Part shown: positions 23,943 through 33,378 of the stretch, in pieces
Position numbering within the stretch: the first letter of the stretch is position 1
Layout of the letters: each line of letters starts with the position of its first letter
Source of the DNA: Drechmeria coniospora
Lineage: Eukaryota; Ascomycota; Sordariomycetes; Hypocreales; Ophiocordycipitaceae
Reading direction: 5' to 3'
Length of the DNA: 64,000 nucleotides
Assembly: GCF_001625195.1 (NCBI RefSeq)
Contig: NC_054390.1
Coordinates: 2,380,027-2,444,026, forward strand
Translations under genes and position numbers: made by a program
Notes under the pieces: model-generated
What the model was told of the DNA's origin: nothing
The model's input: only the letters and a program-made list of their open reading frames with translations
The model's database searches: none

Positions 23943-25398
23943 TCAACCCATTCCGGCGTACTTGAACCAGTTTGGTCGGCAGTCTTCCCCGTGGAGCCAG
24001 GCCTCGCCGTCGGTGAAACGGCCGGTGACGCAGCCTTTGCATTTGGGTGAGTTGGGGCAGTTGAAGAATGGGATGTGCTGATAGCCGATGTCGCGGAACC
24101 TATGGGTCGTTAGCACCGACGAGCCGGCTCGCCCGCCTCGGCGAGCATTGGTGGCGACACGTACCAGTGGATCTTGCTCGCATCTTCCCACAAGCCAAGG
24201 GCTATGCTGTGAACGGGAGCGTCTCCCCACCTTTCGTAGAAGAAACCGCCGGCGCGGTCGAGGTGGTTGAAGTATTCTTCGTAGACCGGGCTCCGCCAAA
24301 AGTTCAGATCGGCCACCTCGAAGTTGCTCCAAAAGTGGCAGGTCGAGTACCCCTGGGCATTCATGTTGTGGGCCGGCCGTCTCTTGTCGTCCGTCAACCA
24401 TTTCAGCGCGCTGTTCTTGTGGACTTCGTGGTGTGGGTTGTCTGCGAGGAACTTGACCGTCTCCGGCCACAGCGTCGGCAGGGTCTTGGGGTCGTCGTAG
24501 AGGTTGACGGTGAAGCCGTAGGTTTTGTTGTTGTCATGCATGTAGGCAAAGACATCGTAGTCTACGTCGCAGAAGAAATGCACTTTCGGCTCGACTCGCC
24601 AATAGTACCGGATGTCCTTGAGAGCCGGGTGTTTGTAGAACATGCCGCTGTTCCACCGACACATTTGGTGATAGGAGATCATCTTGGCATACTGCACGCC
24701 CGATTCGGCGAGCATGGAAGTGGATTCGTCGTATACCGTGCTGTCGATCCACGAGGGCGTCGCCCAGTGTTCCTTGGGAATGAGCTCTGGCGATCGAAAT
24801 CATGTGAGCATGATTCACAGCCGAAAGGGGGCGGACCGATGATTGAATGGATGAACGAATGGCGGGTGGATGACTGATGGGTGGATTGGGGGGGGGGGCA
24901 GAGAGGGAGCGTACCGTAGTTGCACTTGGCCTTTGTCGCCGCTTGCGTCTTCTTCTTGAACTCTTCGGAAAAAGGCTCATCATTGAAAAAGGTCCATGGG
25001 TAGTTGAACTTGTTGTTCCACGTCCTCTCAAGGTCTCCCATGGACTGGACCATGTCGTCGACCTCGGAATTCCTCACGAGCGCCAGCAGCGTTGCCGGAA
25101 TGCGAGCGCTGTCCTCGGCATCGGGCGCATACTTCTCCGAGGTGCGACGGAGGACGCCATCGGGCTCGCCGGTCGCTGCGTCGAGGGCTGGTCAGCGAAC
25201 GTGCATCGTCGCCAAAGCCTCGGAGGGTGGGAGGTTCGGTGCCCGCTCACGGTCAAGGGTGGGATCGCGCTCAAAGTTCAGGTATCGATCGCCGGGGCCG
25301 CGGATCAGGCCGGACGGTTTGAGTAACAAAAAGACGAAGAGAGCCCAGAGGAGAACGGCAGCGAGCAATAGCGCCCTCACGGGTCGGGCAATGGCCAT
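23943..25398 (-). CDS. alpha-1,2-mannosyltransferase, Kre2/Mnt1 family (GT15)
   Basis: Predicted 395-residue type II Golgi enzyme that adds alpha-1,2-mannose from GDP-mannose to O- and N-linked glycans. Exons on the minus strand: 25398-25251, 25175-24915, 24786-24165, 24099-23943; all three introns are GT-AG with CTGAC or CTAAC branch points and consistent phase. A short cytosolic tail and one membrane anchor (about residues 7-28) are followed by a stem. The catalytic core is recognisable: NNKFNYPW, YHQMCRWNSGMFY, YYWRVEP (Glu202, the conserved acidic residue), FCDVDYDVF (DxD-like metal site, 210-212) and NPHHEVHKNSALKW. The Cys-rich C-terminus (FFNCPNSPKCKGC) is typical. An in-frame Met at 25464 would add 22 residues; the Met at 25398 sits directly before the anchor and is preferred. 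Intron 2 has a poly(C) run on the sense strand. Confidence 0.93.
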
Positions 25399-26208
25399 AG
25401 TGCGGCGGCGTCTCTCTCCGACTGGCCCTTCGTCGAGTTGTCGATTTGGCGGAGAACTCTTCACTCGAGGAAGATTGACGCTTCAAGAGGCCATGGATGA
25501 GGGCGATTGAATGGGATAGGCCGCTTGGGGGCAACGGACGGTACGTGTTCCGATGGCCAAAATGTTCTGCGTGAATGGGCAAAACGTAGATGCATCGACG
25601 GATCGCCGGAAGATGCAACTTGGAAGCAAGGGGCAGCTTTCTTGGCGCATGTCGCGCTAAATGCGCCCATCAGAGTCACGGCGACTTGTGGGGTCAAGCG
25701 TGCTGTGCCCGCACCTGTAAGTTGGCACCAATGCGCTGTCCAGGCGGACGCGAGCACCTAACAGAGCGAATGGAGGAGACGCGCCACCAGTGACATCGGC
25801 TCTTGCCGTCGGCCGACCAGACTTGGATCGAATCTGGCAGTGGACTATTATTACTATTTGAGACCAAGATAAGTAAGTAATCAGTTAAATAATACTGCAA
25901 GTACTCCGAACTCCGTGCAGTACACCTACTTGTACATACTGTACAGTAGTTGTGCAGTACTTGTACTCCGTACTCCAGGTACAGATACATGCAGTAAGTA
26001 AACATACTGTACTGACAGTACCCCGTACATGCAGTACAAGTACTTGAAGAGACTGCGCTACACACACCGGCACGCGTACCTACTTACTGTAAACTCCAAG
26101 TAATTACTTGACGATATATTTGTGTGCCAGTGAGGCGCTTGGCTCCTCAACGGCAACTCCCTTCTCCCATTTCACCTCCTCAAGCCATGCCATGAGCGCC
26201 TCCTCGCC
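25399..26208. promoter_or_regulatory. shared upstream region of mannosyltransferase and GCP5-like gene
   Basis: An 810-bp divergent intergenic segment serving as 5' region for both flanking genes. The half nearer the GCP5-like gene is occupied by a GTAC repeat cluster. No specific binding site can be named. Confidence 0.6.
25870..26110. repeat. GTAC / TACTCCGTAC repeat cluster in a divergent promoter
   Basis: Dense GTAC words (TGTACATACTGTACAGTA and similar), with TACTCCGTAC at 25964. The cluster ends about 100 bp before the start codon of the GCP5-like gene at 26209. Confidence 0.7.
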
Positions 26209-28853
26209 ATGGCTTTTGCCGCGCGACTAGGAGATCTGACGGCCGACCTCCTCACGTCGTTGACACAGCTGTCGTCGGAGGTGAGTTCCCCTGTGCCCAG
26301 CGATGATCCTGCCACAGGCGCCTCTTCCTGACCGTGGAGACGTCCAAGACGGACCCCGACAGCTTCCATGCCAAATGCGACGGCATCTTGCGGACATTAA
26401 AGTCACATCCGTACACCCGTACGAACCAGTTCGAGGTACAGCACAGTCTGGATGGGCTCGACGAGCGTTTCCGAGTCAACAATCGTGATGACCTTGCCGA
26501 TGCGCTGGCGCAGAGATTGAGAGCGTTCCAGAGTCAGCCATCGAAATGGCATCCCGAAGCCCTCTCCTTCCTCTTGGAACTCTCGGATCAACCGACATTC
26601 AAGGCGAGACTGAGCGATCTGGATGCTCTGCGCCGCAGAGAGACAGAACCCAGGCGGCCACTCCGCTGGGAGGACATCTCCAAGGAGGATGGCTGGGATG
26701 ACGATGAGGACGAGAACTTGTGGAAATCGGCCTACCAAAGCAACGAATCTACCGACGGAGACGACGACGAAGAAGCAGTCGACGAGGAAACGGAAGATGA
26801 TGACGATGACGGAGGTGACGTGAGTGGCCACTCGGGGCATACGACTATTCCAAGCGACGAGGAACTAGTCGGCAGAAGCACACAGCACTTGGTCGTTCAT
26901 ACCGAAAAGCCGGCGGTGTTTAACGCAGTCCTCGAAGCGCAAAAATGGCGAGTGACGTCCCCATCGGAGGACCCTTTGGGACGCGTTCGTAGGATTGCCG
27001 TTCCCGAGGTGCAGGCCATGCGAGAAATCCTCTTTATGCTTCAAGGCCTCGACTGCACCCTCTTCAGTCGCCGCGGCGCTGTCGATCCAAAGTATCAGCT
27101 CGAGAATATGGCGTGGGAGACTCACGCGGCTCTGATGGCCACCTATGCGGACCATGGCCGACAACTTCACATCCTCCACCGCTTTGTCAATCGGTCACAG
27201 TCAGTTCCGCATCTCCAAGCGCTGCAAGACTGCATCACCAAACGTCTGGGGGATTTTGCCCGCAAACTGTCCAGCATCCAGTCGCACCTGATATCGCCGA
27301 ATGAAGACGTGGTTGTCAGCCTCCTGGCATTGAATGAGGAGATTCTGCCTTTTCTAGGCCCGCTCTTTGCTCTGGCTAGGATCATCGCAATGGTAGAAGA
27401 GCGAGACAAGGCGGAAACGTTTCTGTACCTCGAGCTCTTGTTTGACGCGACAAGCATGGCGCAGCTTGCCGGCGAGTTGGATATTTACCATTATCTCGCC
27501 CGCGTCTTCGTCGACTGTTTCGGCGTATACCTGCGAAACATCCGCCACTGGATGGACGAGGGCACGCTGCTCCCTACCAACGAGCTATTCTTCATCACCG
27601 AAGCTTCCAGCGACCAGTCGCTGAGCGGTACCTGGCAGGATAAGTTTGCCTTGCGCAAGATGCCCGATGGGAGATTGCACGCTCCCAGCTTCCTCCAGCC
27701 AGCAGCCGAGAAAATATTCACTGCCGGAAAGAACACGGTAGTGTTGAGATTGCTGGGCACAGCCGGCGCCGTCCGTTATAGACATGAAGAGGACGAACCG
27801 CCGCTCGACTACGATGCCATTTGCCCAGCGGGCTTCGAGCTTGCACCGTTTGCCGATCTTTTCAGCACGGCCTTCGACCGATGGATCCAGAGCAAGTACC
27901 GCACAACCTCGGCGACGTTGAAGAAGGCCCTTGTGGGAGATTGGGCGATGCTGCATACGCTGGACGCAATGCAGACCCTCTTCCTCATGTCGGACGGATC
28001 CGCGGCCACGACTTTCTGCGAGAGGCTCTTCAGATTGATGGATATGAATCCAGCGAGCTGGTCTGACAGCTACGGCTTGACGGCGGCCGGACACGAGGCC
28101 TTTTCGAGTCTTGTGGACGCCAACCGGCTATCCATCGGCGTCGAAGCCGCCGGCTGCGATTTGTCGGCCTCGCAAGTGCAATCTTCGGTCAAGATGGCGC
28201 CGGCGAGTGTCGCAATCAGCTATAAGCTGCCGTGGCCTTTGCGGATGGTGATTACGAAGAAGAGCACGAAACAGTACCGGTCCGTGTTCACGCTTCTCCT
28301 GCAGATACGGAGGGCCATGTACGCATTGCACAAGCCCAAGATTTTGGAAAATCTCGGGACCGACGGTGATGGTTGGCAAGTGCGAGCGTTGTTCTACTCT
28401 TCCCGGAGCCAGCTGCTCTGGTTCTGCAACAGCTTGCAGACCTATCTGGTGACGCTCGTCCTCGAGCCCGCCTGCTCCAAGATGCGAGCCGATCTGGCGG
28501 CGGCCGACGGCATTGACGACATGATTGCTGCCCATGCGGATGCGATGAAGCAGATGGTGGACCAAGCCTGTCTGGGAAGCAATCTGAAGCCTATCCGCGA
28601 GGCGATGCTCGATGTGCTCGACCTGGCTATCACGTTGGAGCACGGGCGGGCCCGAGCATTGGAACCCGAGGAAGGGGATGCAGGTAGGCCGTATGGCGAG
28701 CTCTTGCGGGACATTGAGCAGCATTTTCATAGGCACCTGAACCTCATCTGCGGGGGGCTGAGACGTGTTGCGAGAGAAAGCAACAACGCACAGTCGGCAA
28801 AGTGGGATTTCCTGGCCGACATGCTGCAGGCCGGGAACGTAGGCGAAGCGTGA
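26209..28853 (+). CDS. gamma-tubulin complex component, GCP5-like (Spc97/Spc98 family)
   Basis: Predicted protein of about 860 residues of the gamma-tubulin ring complex, which nucleates microtubules at spindle pole bodies and other centres. Exon 1 (26209-26280) encodes MAFAARLGDLTADLL and on to LSSE; donor GTGAGT. The acceptor is unclear: phase requires 26340 (after GAG) or 26349 (after AAG), not the better-looking CAG at 26317, which would shift the frame. The main exon runs to 28853. Visible features: early N-terminal helices, PLRWEDI at about residue 125, an acidic Asp/Glu block at about 160-180, the GCP N-terminal grip-like region (IAVPEVQAMREILFMLQGLD), and the C-terminal gamma-tubulin-binding region (YKLPWPLRMVITKKSTKQYRSVFTLLLQIRR). 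Overall length and the RWEDI region favour GCP5/Mod21 over GCP2 or GCP3. It converges on the next gene with only 77 bp between. Confidence 0.85.
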
Positions 28854-28930
28854 CGACGGCTCGCCAGCTGTCTTGAGACAGGAGAAAGGATTAATGATAC
28901 CCATGCCGTTGCTAGATGCCCGATGCACCA

Positions 28931-29719
28931 TTACCACCCGCTTTTCAATCGATCGGCAAAAAACTTCATAATGGGAAACACCTCCTCCCTGTCACGGGGC
29001 ATCGCCACGTCCCTTCTCTTCCACTGGACGACGCGAACGTCGCTGAACTCGCGCTTGACCACGTCGACGGCATCTCCCTCGTCCAGCTGGCAAACAAGGA
29101 CGCTCGTATCGCTTCTTGGCCGCGCTTCACGCGTGGGGATCATGGATGTGGGCAGCGGGCCGCCGATGGAGACGGCGCCTTTCAACGTCATGGGTTTCGG
29201 CCCACCACCATCAGTAACGTCGACAACCTGGTCGGCCTTGCGGAGGGAAGAAGCGAGGCCGAGGGCGAGCGAGCCACCCTGGCCGAAGCCGAAGAGGATG
29301 ACGTCGGACAGCTCCCAGCCGCACGTTCCCACAAGGATGTCCGCTACTAGGTCCTCCATGATGGCTTTTCTCGCCCGTTCGAAGCCCGGGTCGGGGTCGA
29401 GCTCCCCGGTGGCGGGATCGATGCGCAGGTCATCTCCCCAGTGAAAGTGGCCACCGGCACCGCTGCCCGCGCGCAGCACGGCATCGTCGGGTAGCAGGCT
29501 GGGCTGCAGCGGGGTGGTGCCACGCACGGAGATGGCGAGCACGCCGGGCAGGGCAATGCTGCGTGCGAAGCCGGCAAAGGGCGCCTCGGAGTCCCCCAGG
29601 CCGTGGAAGAGGATGAGGATGGCCGTTGTCGATTCCCGCGGTGATGGAAAGTGGAGCGTATGACGGAGCCTCGACGCGAGCGGCGCAAAGTCGGCTTCTG
29701 TGGGTATCCGGGGCGCCAT
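28931..29719 (-). CDS. alpha/beta-hydrolase-fold protein, phospholipase/carboxylesterase-like, catalytic Ser missing
   Basis: 262 residues, no intron. The N-terminal core TTAILILFHGLGDSEAPF matches the oxyanion-hole strand of the acyl-protein thioesterase / phospholipase-carboxylesterase family, and VILFGFGQGGSLALGLA matches the nucleophile elbow. The nucleophile position of G-x-S-x-G is Gly146 (codon GGC at 29284-29282), so the motif reads GFGQGG. The C-terminal part that normally carries the catalytic His (after about residue 205) contains no His at all. It is therefore probably not a conventional serine hydrolase; it could be a binding or scaffold protein, or use other residues. No signal peptide is seen, so it is probably cytosolic. 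It ends 77 bp from the convergent GCP5-like gene. Confidence 0.8.
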   Translation of the reverse strand: MAPRIPTEADFAPLASRLRHTLHFPSPRESTTAILILFHGLGDSEAPFAGFARSIALPGVLAISVRGTTPLQPSLLPDDAVLRAGSGAGGHFHWGDDLRIDPATGELDPDPGFERARKAIMEDLVADILVGTCGWELSDVILFGFGQGGSLALGLASSLRKADQVVDVTDGGGPKPMTLKGAVSIGGPLPTSMIPTREARPRSDTSVLVCQLDEGDAVDVVKREFSDVRVVQWKRRDVAMPRDREEVFPIMKFFADRLKSGW

Positions 29720-30201
29720 GGCTTCGTTCGCGACCTTGGCTGACTGTCACGAATGCTGGAACGGCCGGATCGGACTCGTTATGGCCAATTCCCCTCCCTT
29801 CCTGCACGGTTTGACGAAGCGAGCTGCTGTGGAAAAAGTGTACGTGTCTACATTTGGCGGCAAGCGTTTGCGAGGGAATGCTCGGAGGGGCGGATCTTGC
29901 AGTTGGTTTGGACCCGAAATGTCCGAGTCGTGGTCACCATGGATGCAAGATTCAGCTTCGAGGAGGTTGAGGTCTGTTGTGGAGACTGGATGGATGACAG
30001 GGGTTGGCGGCTTTTGACGGGCATCCCCACCAAGCCACCACGAGAGCACCTGCGTCCGCACCGCCAACCTAATTCGAGATGCAACAATCGGCCGCTATGT
30101 ATCTTTATTGTCTCTATGAATGGTGACGGAAACGGAGACGAATACCAGCACTGGATAAACGAGCGCCCGACACGAAAGATCCAAACGAACAAACCAAAGA
30201 T
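29720..30201. other. intergenic, nothing recognised
   Basis: 482 bp between two minus-strand genes: promoter of the hydrolase-fold gene and 3' region of the LCCL gene. No repeat of the GTAC dialect and no supported frame. Confidence 0.6.
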
Positions 30202-32295
30202 TCATTCCCGCCGTAGCCTCTCCTTACGCCTCCCGAGGCTTCGGACCTTGATCTTCGACGGCCCCGGCTCCATCTGCTTCCACGCGCCATCGGCGGCCCA
30301 TATTCCGGCTTTGGTGTAATCGCCGCTGTCGCTGCCGCTCATGAGGGCGAACCGAAAGTACTCGGGCAAGTCAAGCGTGCTGTTTCGAGGCCATGTAAAC
30401 TTGGTCTCTTCGTTTTCGTCGCCAAAGTAGGAGCGGAAGCGCTCGACGTCGTTGACGAGGATGCTGATTCCGTCGTAGCGCTTGCCGGTGGGCACCCCCC
30501 AGGTAAATGTGATGTTCGAGGCGCCGTCGGTGCCGTTGGCGAGACGAATGACAGGTTCGCCGAGCGTAGGTAGGAGCGTTCCCTTTTGCGCGTCGCCTTG
30601 CAGCGCGGCCGATGTCTGCAGGACGGGATCGAAACCCCACCTGGCGATGCCGTTGATGAACAAGCCGACAAGCAAACCTTGGTACAGGAGGGACGGACGC
30701 ATCTGCAGGCTCGTGCCGGGTAGCAGAAGCAGGGCCATTATGTAATGATGTATCCTCAGGTGGAGCGTCGGGAGAACAAGGGCGATGATGATGGCGAGGG
30801 CGAAGAGGGCATAGAGCTTCATGTACTTGATGAAGCGCCCCTCCATCCGAAAGAACCATATCTGGGTGGCGACGATGACGACGAGGATGACGATGATGAT
30901 GGACAAGGCCGCCTTGGCTCCCGGCTGCTGGTTGAGATCGTGGGCGGTGAGACGCTGGATGGGGATGAAGTCGAGCGTGTAGTTTGTCAGCGCGCCCACC
31001 CAGCAGGCACCGAGCCACAGGATCGTCTTCTCGAACTGGGCTGTGAGGCCGCCGAGCGTGCGGCGGATGCCCATCTTGTCGTACATGACCCAGGCGACGA
31101 ACATGGCGGGCAGAAACTTGCCCAAGATGTTGGAGAAGAGGGCCGAGACGGACTTGTGAGGGGGTGTGTCGAGGGCCATGCCGACGGTCCAGAAGATGGC
31201 GACAAAGGAGGGGAAGAAGAAGAGGGCAGGCTCGGCGGTGAAGATGGAGAGCACGGCGGTGAAGACGACGGAGAGGGCGAGGAGCGACCAGCGCGTGTCC
31301 TCGGCGGCGCAGTCGATGGCCGGGAGGAACTGGAAGGAGAGGGGGAAGTAGGAGTCGAAGGCGACGCTCGTGATGGCGTTTCGCTGCGTGCTGACGTAGC
31401 CTTGGCGTCTTCCGACGAGCTGGACGACGCCGCATCCGCCGTTCTGGTTGGAGATGACACCGGCGTGGATGGCGGCGGCGCAGATGTAGGAGTCGCCGCG
31501 GTAGGTCGCATTCTCGGGGTGGACGTCGTCGTAAGGTCCGCCGACGACGAGGGAGCGGTAGACGATCTCCTGGTCGCCGACGGCGTGCGGGTTCAGCACG
31601 TGGAGAGCCTCGCAGTTGGCGGGGCAGCGGAAGGCGAAGCCGCTGTCGGCAAAGGGCCGGCAGGCGTTCCCATCGAGGCCGCAGGTGTTGTCGGTGCCCC
31701 AGTAGGCGGCCGAGCACCCGATGGCCTGCGGCTGACCCCAGCCGGCGACCTCGCTGACGATTGTGCCCTGGCGCTTGACGAGGACGAAGGTGACGAGCCA
31801 GAGGGAGAAGTAGAGGAAGAGGAGCCAGAAGCGATGCTTTCGCCTGGGGAGGAAGCGGTCGACGAGGAAGAGGGGATACTCCTGCACGACGGGGAGGAGG
31901 GGCTTGATGCGATAGGGATGTGCGTTGGGCGGGCCGTGGGACCATTTGACAAAGGCCTTGATGAAGCGGCGGACGGGGTAGGGAACCCATTTCCACCGCT
32001 TCCACGCGTGCTCGTCCTGAACGAATCGCGGCGTCGGGGGTCCGCTGTCGACCTCGACCTCGAGGGTGCCGTCGCCGCCGAGGGGAGCATCGGGATGGGT
32101 CGCCCCCGTCGTCAAATCGAGCGGCCCCTGACCGTCTCCGTCTTCATGTCGCTGCGGGTCGGCCATGAGGAGGGCTTGGTTCTCGTCTCCACTGGCATCG
32201 CCGGGACGGTCGACCATGCTGGAGGTAGAAGGCCGCAGGCGCAGGCGATGAGAGACGTCGTTTCGGGGCGAGGTGTGTGGGTCGAACGATGACAT
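30202..32295 (-). CDS. LCCL-domain multispanning membrane protein
   Basis: Predicted 697-residue integral membrane protein, no intron. A hydrophilic Asp/Gly/Pro-rich N-terminus of about 140 residues leads to a first membrane span (FWLLFLYFSLWLVTFVLV, about 150-170). The LCCL domain follows (about 190-325), with its Cys residues (CGLDGNACRPF, FRCPANC, YICAAAIHAGV, GGCGVVQL) and the YVSTQRNAI block. About eight hydrophobic segments come next (for example LLALSVVFTAVLSIF, ALFFFPSFVAIFWTVGMAL, ALSIIIVILVVIVATQIWFF, LYALFALAIIIALVLP), then a C-terminal region with VLQTSAALQGDAQKG and NITFTWG. Family knowledge: fungal LCCL membrane proteins of this layout exist but their role is unknown. The tail is basic (RKERLRRE). 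A TACGGAGTAC element lies 25 bp upstream of the start codon. Confidence 0.88.
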   Translation of the reverse strand: MSSFDPHTSPRNDVSHRLRLRPSTSSMVDRPGDASGDENQALLMADPQRHEDGDGQGPLDLTTGATHPDAPLGGDGTLEVEVDSGPPTPRFVQDEHAWKRWKWVPYPVRRFIKAFVKWSHGPPNAHPYRIKPLLPVVQEYPLFLVDRFLPRRKHRFWLLFLYFSLWLVTFVLVKRQGTIVSEVAGWGQPQAIGCSAAYWGTDNTCGLDGNACRPFADSGFAFRCPANCEALHVLNPHAVGDQEIVYRSLVVGGPYDDVHPENATYRGDSYICAAAIHAGVISNQNGGCGVVQLVGRRQGYVSTQRNAITSVAFDSYFPLSFQFLPAIDCAAEDTRWSLLALSVVFTAVLSIFTAEPALFFFPSFVAIFWTVGMALDTPPHKSVSALFSNILGKFLPAMFVAWVMYDKMGIRRTLGGLTAQFEKTILWLGACWVGALTNYTLDFIPIQRLTAHDLNQQPGAKAALSIIIVILVVIVATQIWFFRMEGRFIKYMKLYALFALAIIIALVLPTLHLRIHHYIMALLLLPGTSLQMRPSLLYQGLLVGLFINGIARWGFDPVLQTSAALQGDAQKGTLLPTLGEPVIRLANGTDGASNITFTWGVPTGKRYDGISILVNDVERFRSYFGDENEETKFTWPRNSTLDLPEYFRFALMSGSDSGDYTKAGIWAADGAWKQMEPGPSKIKVRSLGRRKERLRRE

Positions 32296-32309
32296 CCAAA
32301 TCCGTATAC

Positions 32310-33070
32310 GTGCTGTCTGGTACGGAGTACGGTGGTACTAACTTCAACTAACGCCCTCGGACGCGCGGTGCGGCCTTGTGGAGCAGTGACAAGCTAGAGC
32401 TGGTGCCCGTTGGCCCGAATGTTAAAAATGAGAGGACCGCCGCGACAGGGAGTCTGTGTCGTGATGCTTACGGACGGTCGACGGACGAAGCAATCAAGCT
32501 GGGAAGGTGAAGGCGAGCTGATGGTCCTCACAACCTCCTCACTAGTTACGTGCCAGAGGAAAGAAAGGGCGTGCAAGTGCTTCTTCGACCGAAGTTCCCG
32601 AGACCACAGGTGCAGGTGTACCATAAGAGTACAGAGTACTCCGTACTGTAATTACGGAGTACTTGTACGGAGTACATGTACGGAGTACGTAGGTTAGTTA
32701 GTACTTTCGTACTTGTACTTAAGTACTGTAATACTTCCTGTAGGCTTTTCTGGGGTAAAGTGGTACAGTACTGTTAACCACTACTCCGTGCAGGAACACG
32801 TACAAGAATACAAAGTACCCGCGTTGTACTTGAATTCTAGAGTAAAAGTAGGCGTGCCAGTAAGTACTTGTATGTACTGTACTAGTAGGGTGCTTGTACA
32901 TGTATTCCGAATAGTACTAAGTAAGTACGGAGTACGGAGTACTGTACACCAACTTGTACTGTACCAACATGAACTTGCAAAGGGACGTATTACCACCTAA
33001 CAGCACAGTACGAGCCGGCTACTGGTACAAGTGCATGTACACCAAGTGCCTTGTGCAAGTACGGAGTATT
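32310..33070. repeat. GTAC / TACGGAGTAC repeat cluster
   Basis: One of the clearest clusters. TACGGAGTAC occurs at 32321, 32653, 32666, 32679, 32926 and 32933, TACTCCGTAC at 32637 and TACGGAGTAT at 33060. Three copies are spaced exactly 13 bp (32653-32688) and two exactly 7 bp (32926, 32933). Confidence 0.8.
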
Positions 33071-33125
33071 TCACAGCGCTAAAACCCGGGCCGCCCAGGC
33101 TCAGGCGACTGGATTTGTTCCACTC

Positions 33126-33153
33126 GGTTGATCATCGGTAGTGATGATCAACC
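33126..33153. repeat. perfect 11-bp inverted repeat, 6-nt spacer
   Basis: GGTTGATCATC (33126-33136), spacer GGTAGT, exact complement GATGATCAACC (33143-33153). It lies about 225 bp upstream of the QTRT2 start codon. It could be a hairpin or a dimeric protein site. Confidence 0.8.
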
Positions 33154-33378
33154 ACACTTTTCAATGGTATTCATGCGTCGTCGATGACCTGAACGATCGG
33201 CAGAAAAACTCCCAAAAAGGTCACGGACCTTGATTCGCACAAGCTGACCTGATAGCCCCGTGTTTCCGAGACATCATTCATCATAAGAATTTACGCAAGA
33301 CTCGCAACGGATTCCTTCTGCACCCCCCCTTCCCCCGCATGGACAGTCGCGCCTGAACGTAGAATCAGACATGTCAAG

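Larger units (their letters stand above)
32296..33378. promoter_or_regulatory. divergent upstream region of LCCL and QTRT2 genes
   Basis: A 1083-bp intergenic segment between two genes transcribed away from each other. Most of it is a GTAC repeat cluster; the 300 bp before the QTRT2 start are free of the motif but contain a perfect inverted repeat at 33126-33153. Confidence 0.6.

Noticed and set aside
30371..32005. 544-aa Arg/His/Pro-rich frame on the minus strand
   Set aside because: It overlaps the LCCL gene in another frame of the same strand; composition is typical of a frame-shift shadow.
30745..32292. 515-aa open frame on the plus strand opposite the LCCL gene
   Set aside because: It is the exact antisense of the LCCL coding frame, very rich in Asp, Glu and Gly, with no domain. 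GC-biased third positions of the real gene explain it.
32637..32688. Regularly spaced short repeats that might suggest a CRISPR-like array
   Set aside because: Units are only 10 bp with 3-bp gaps, there are no unique spacers and the DNA is fungal. It is a short tandem of the intergenic motif.
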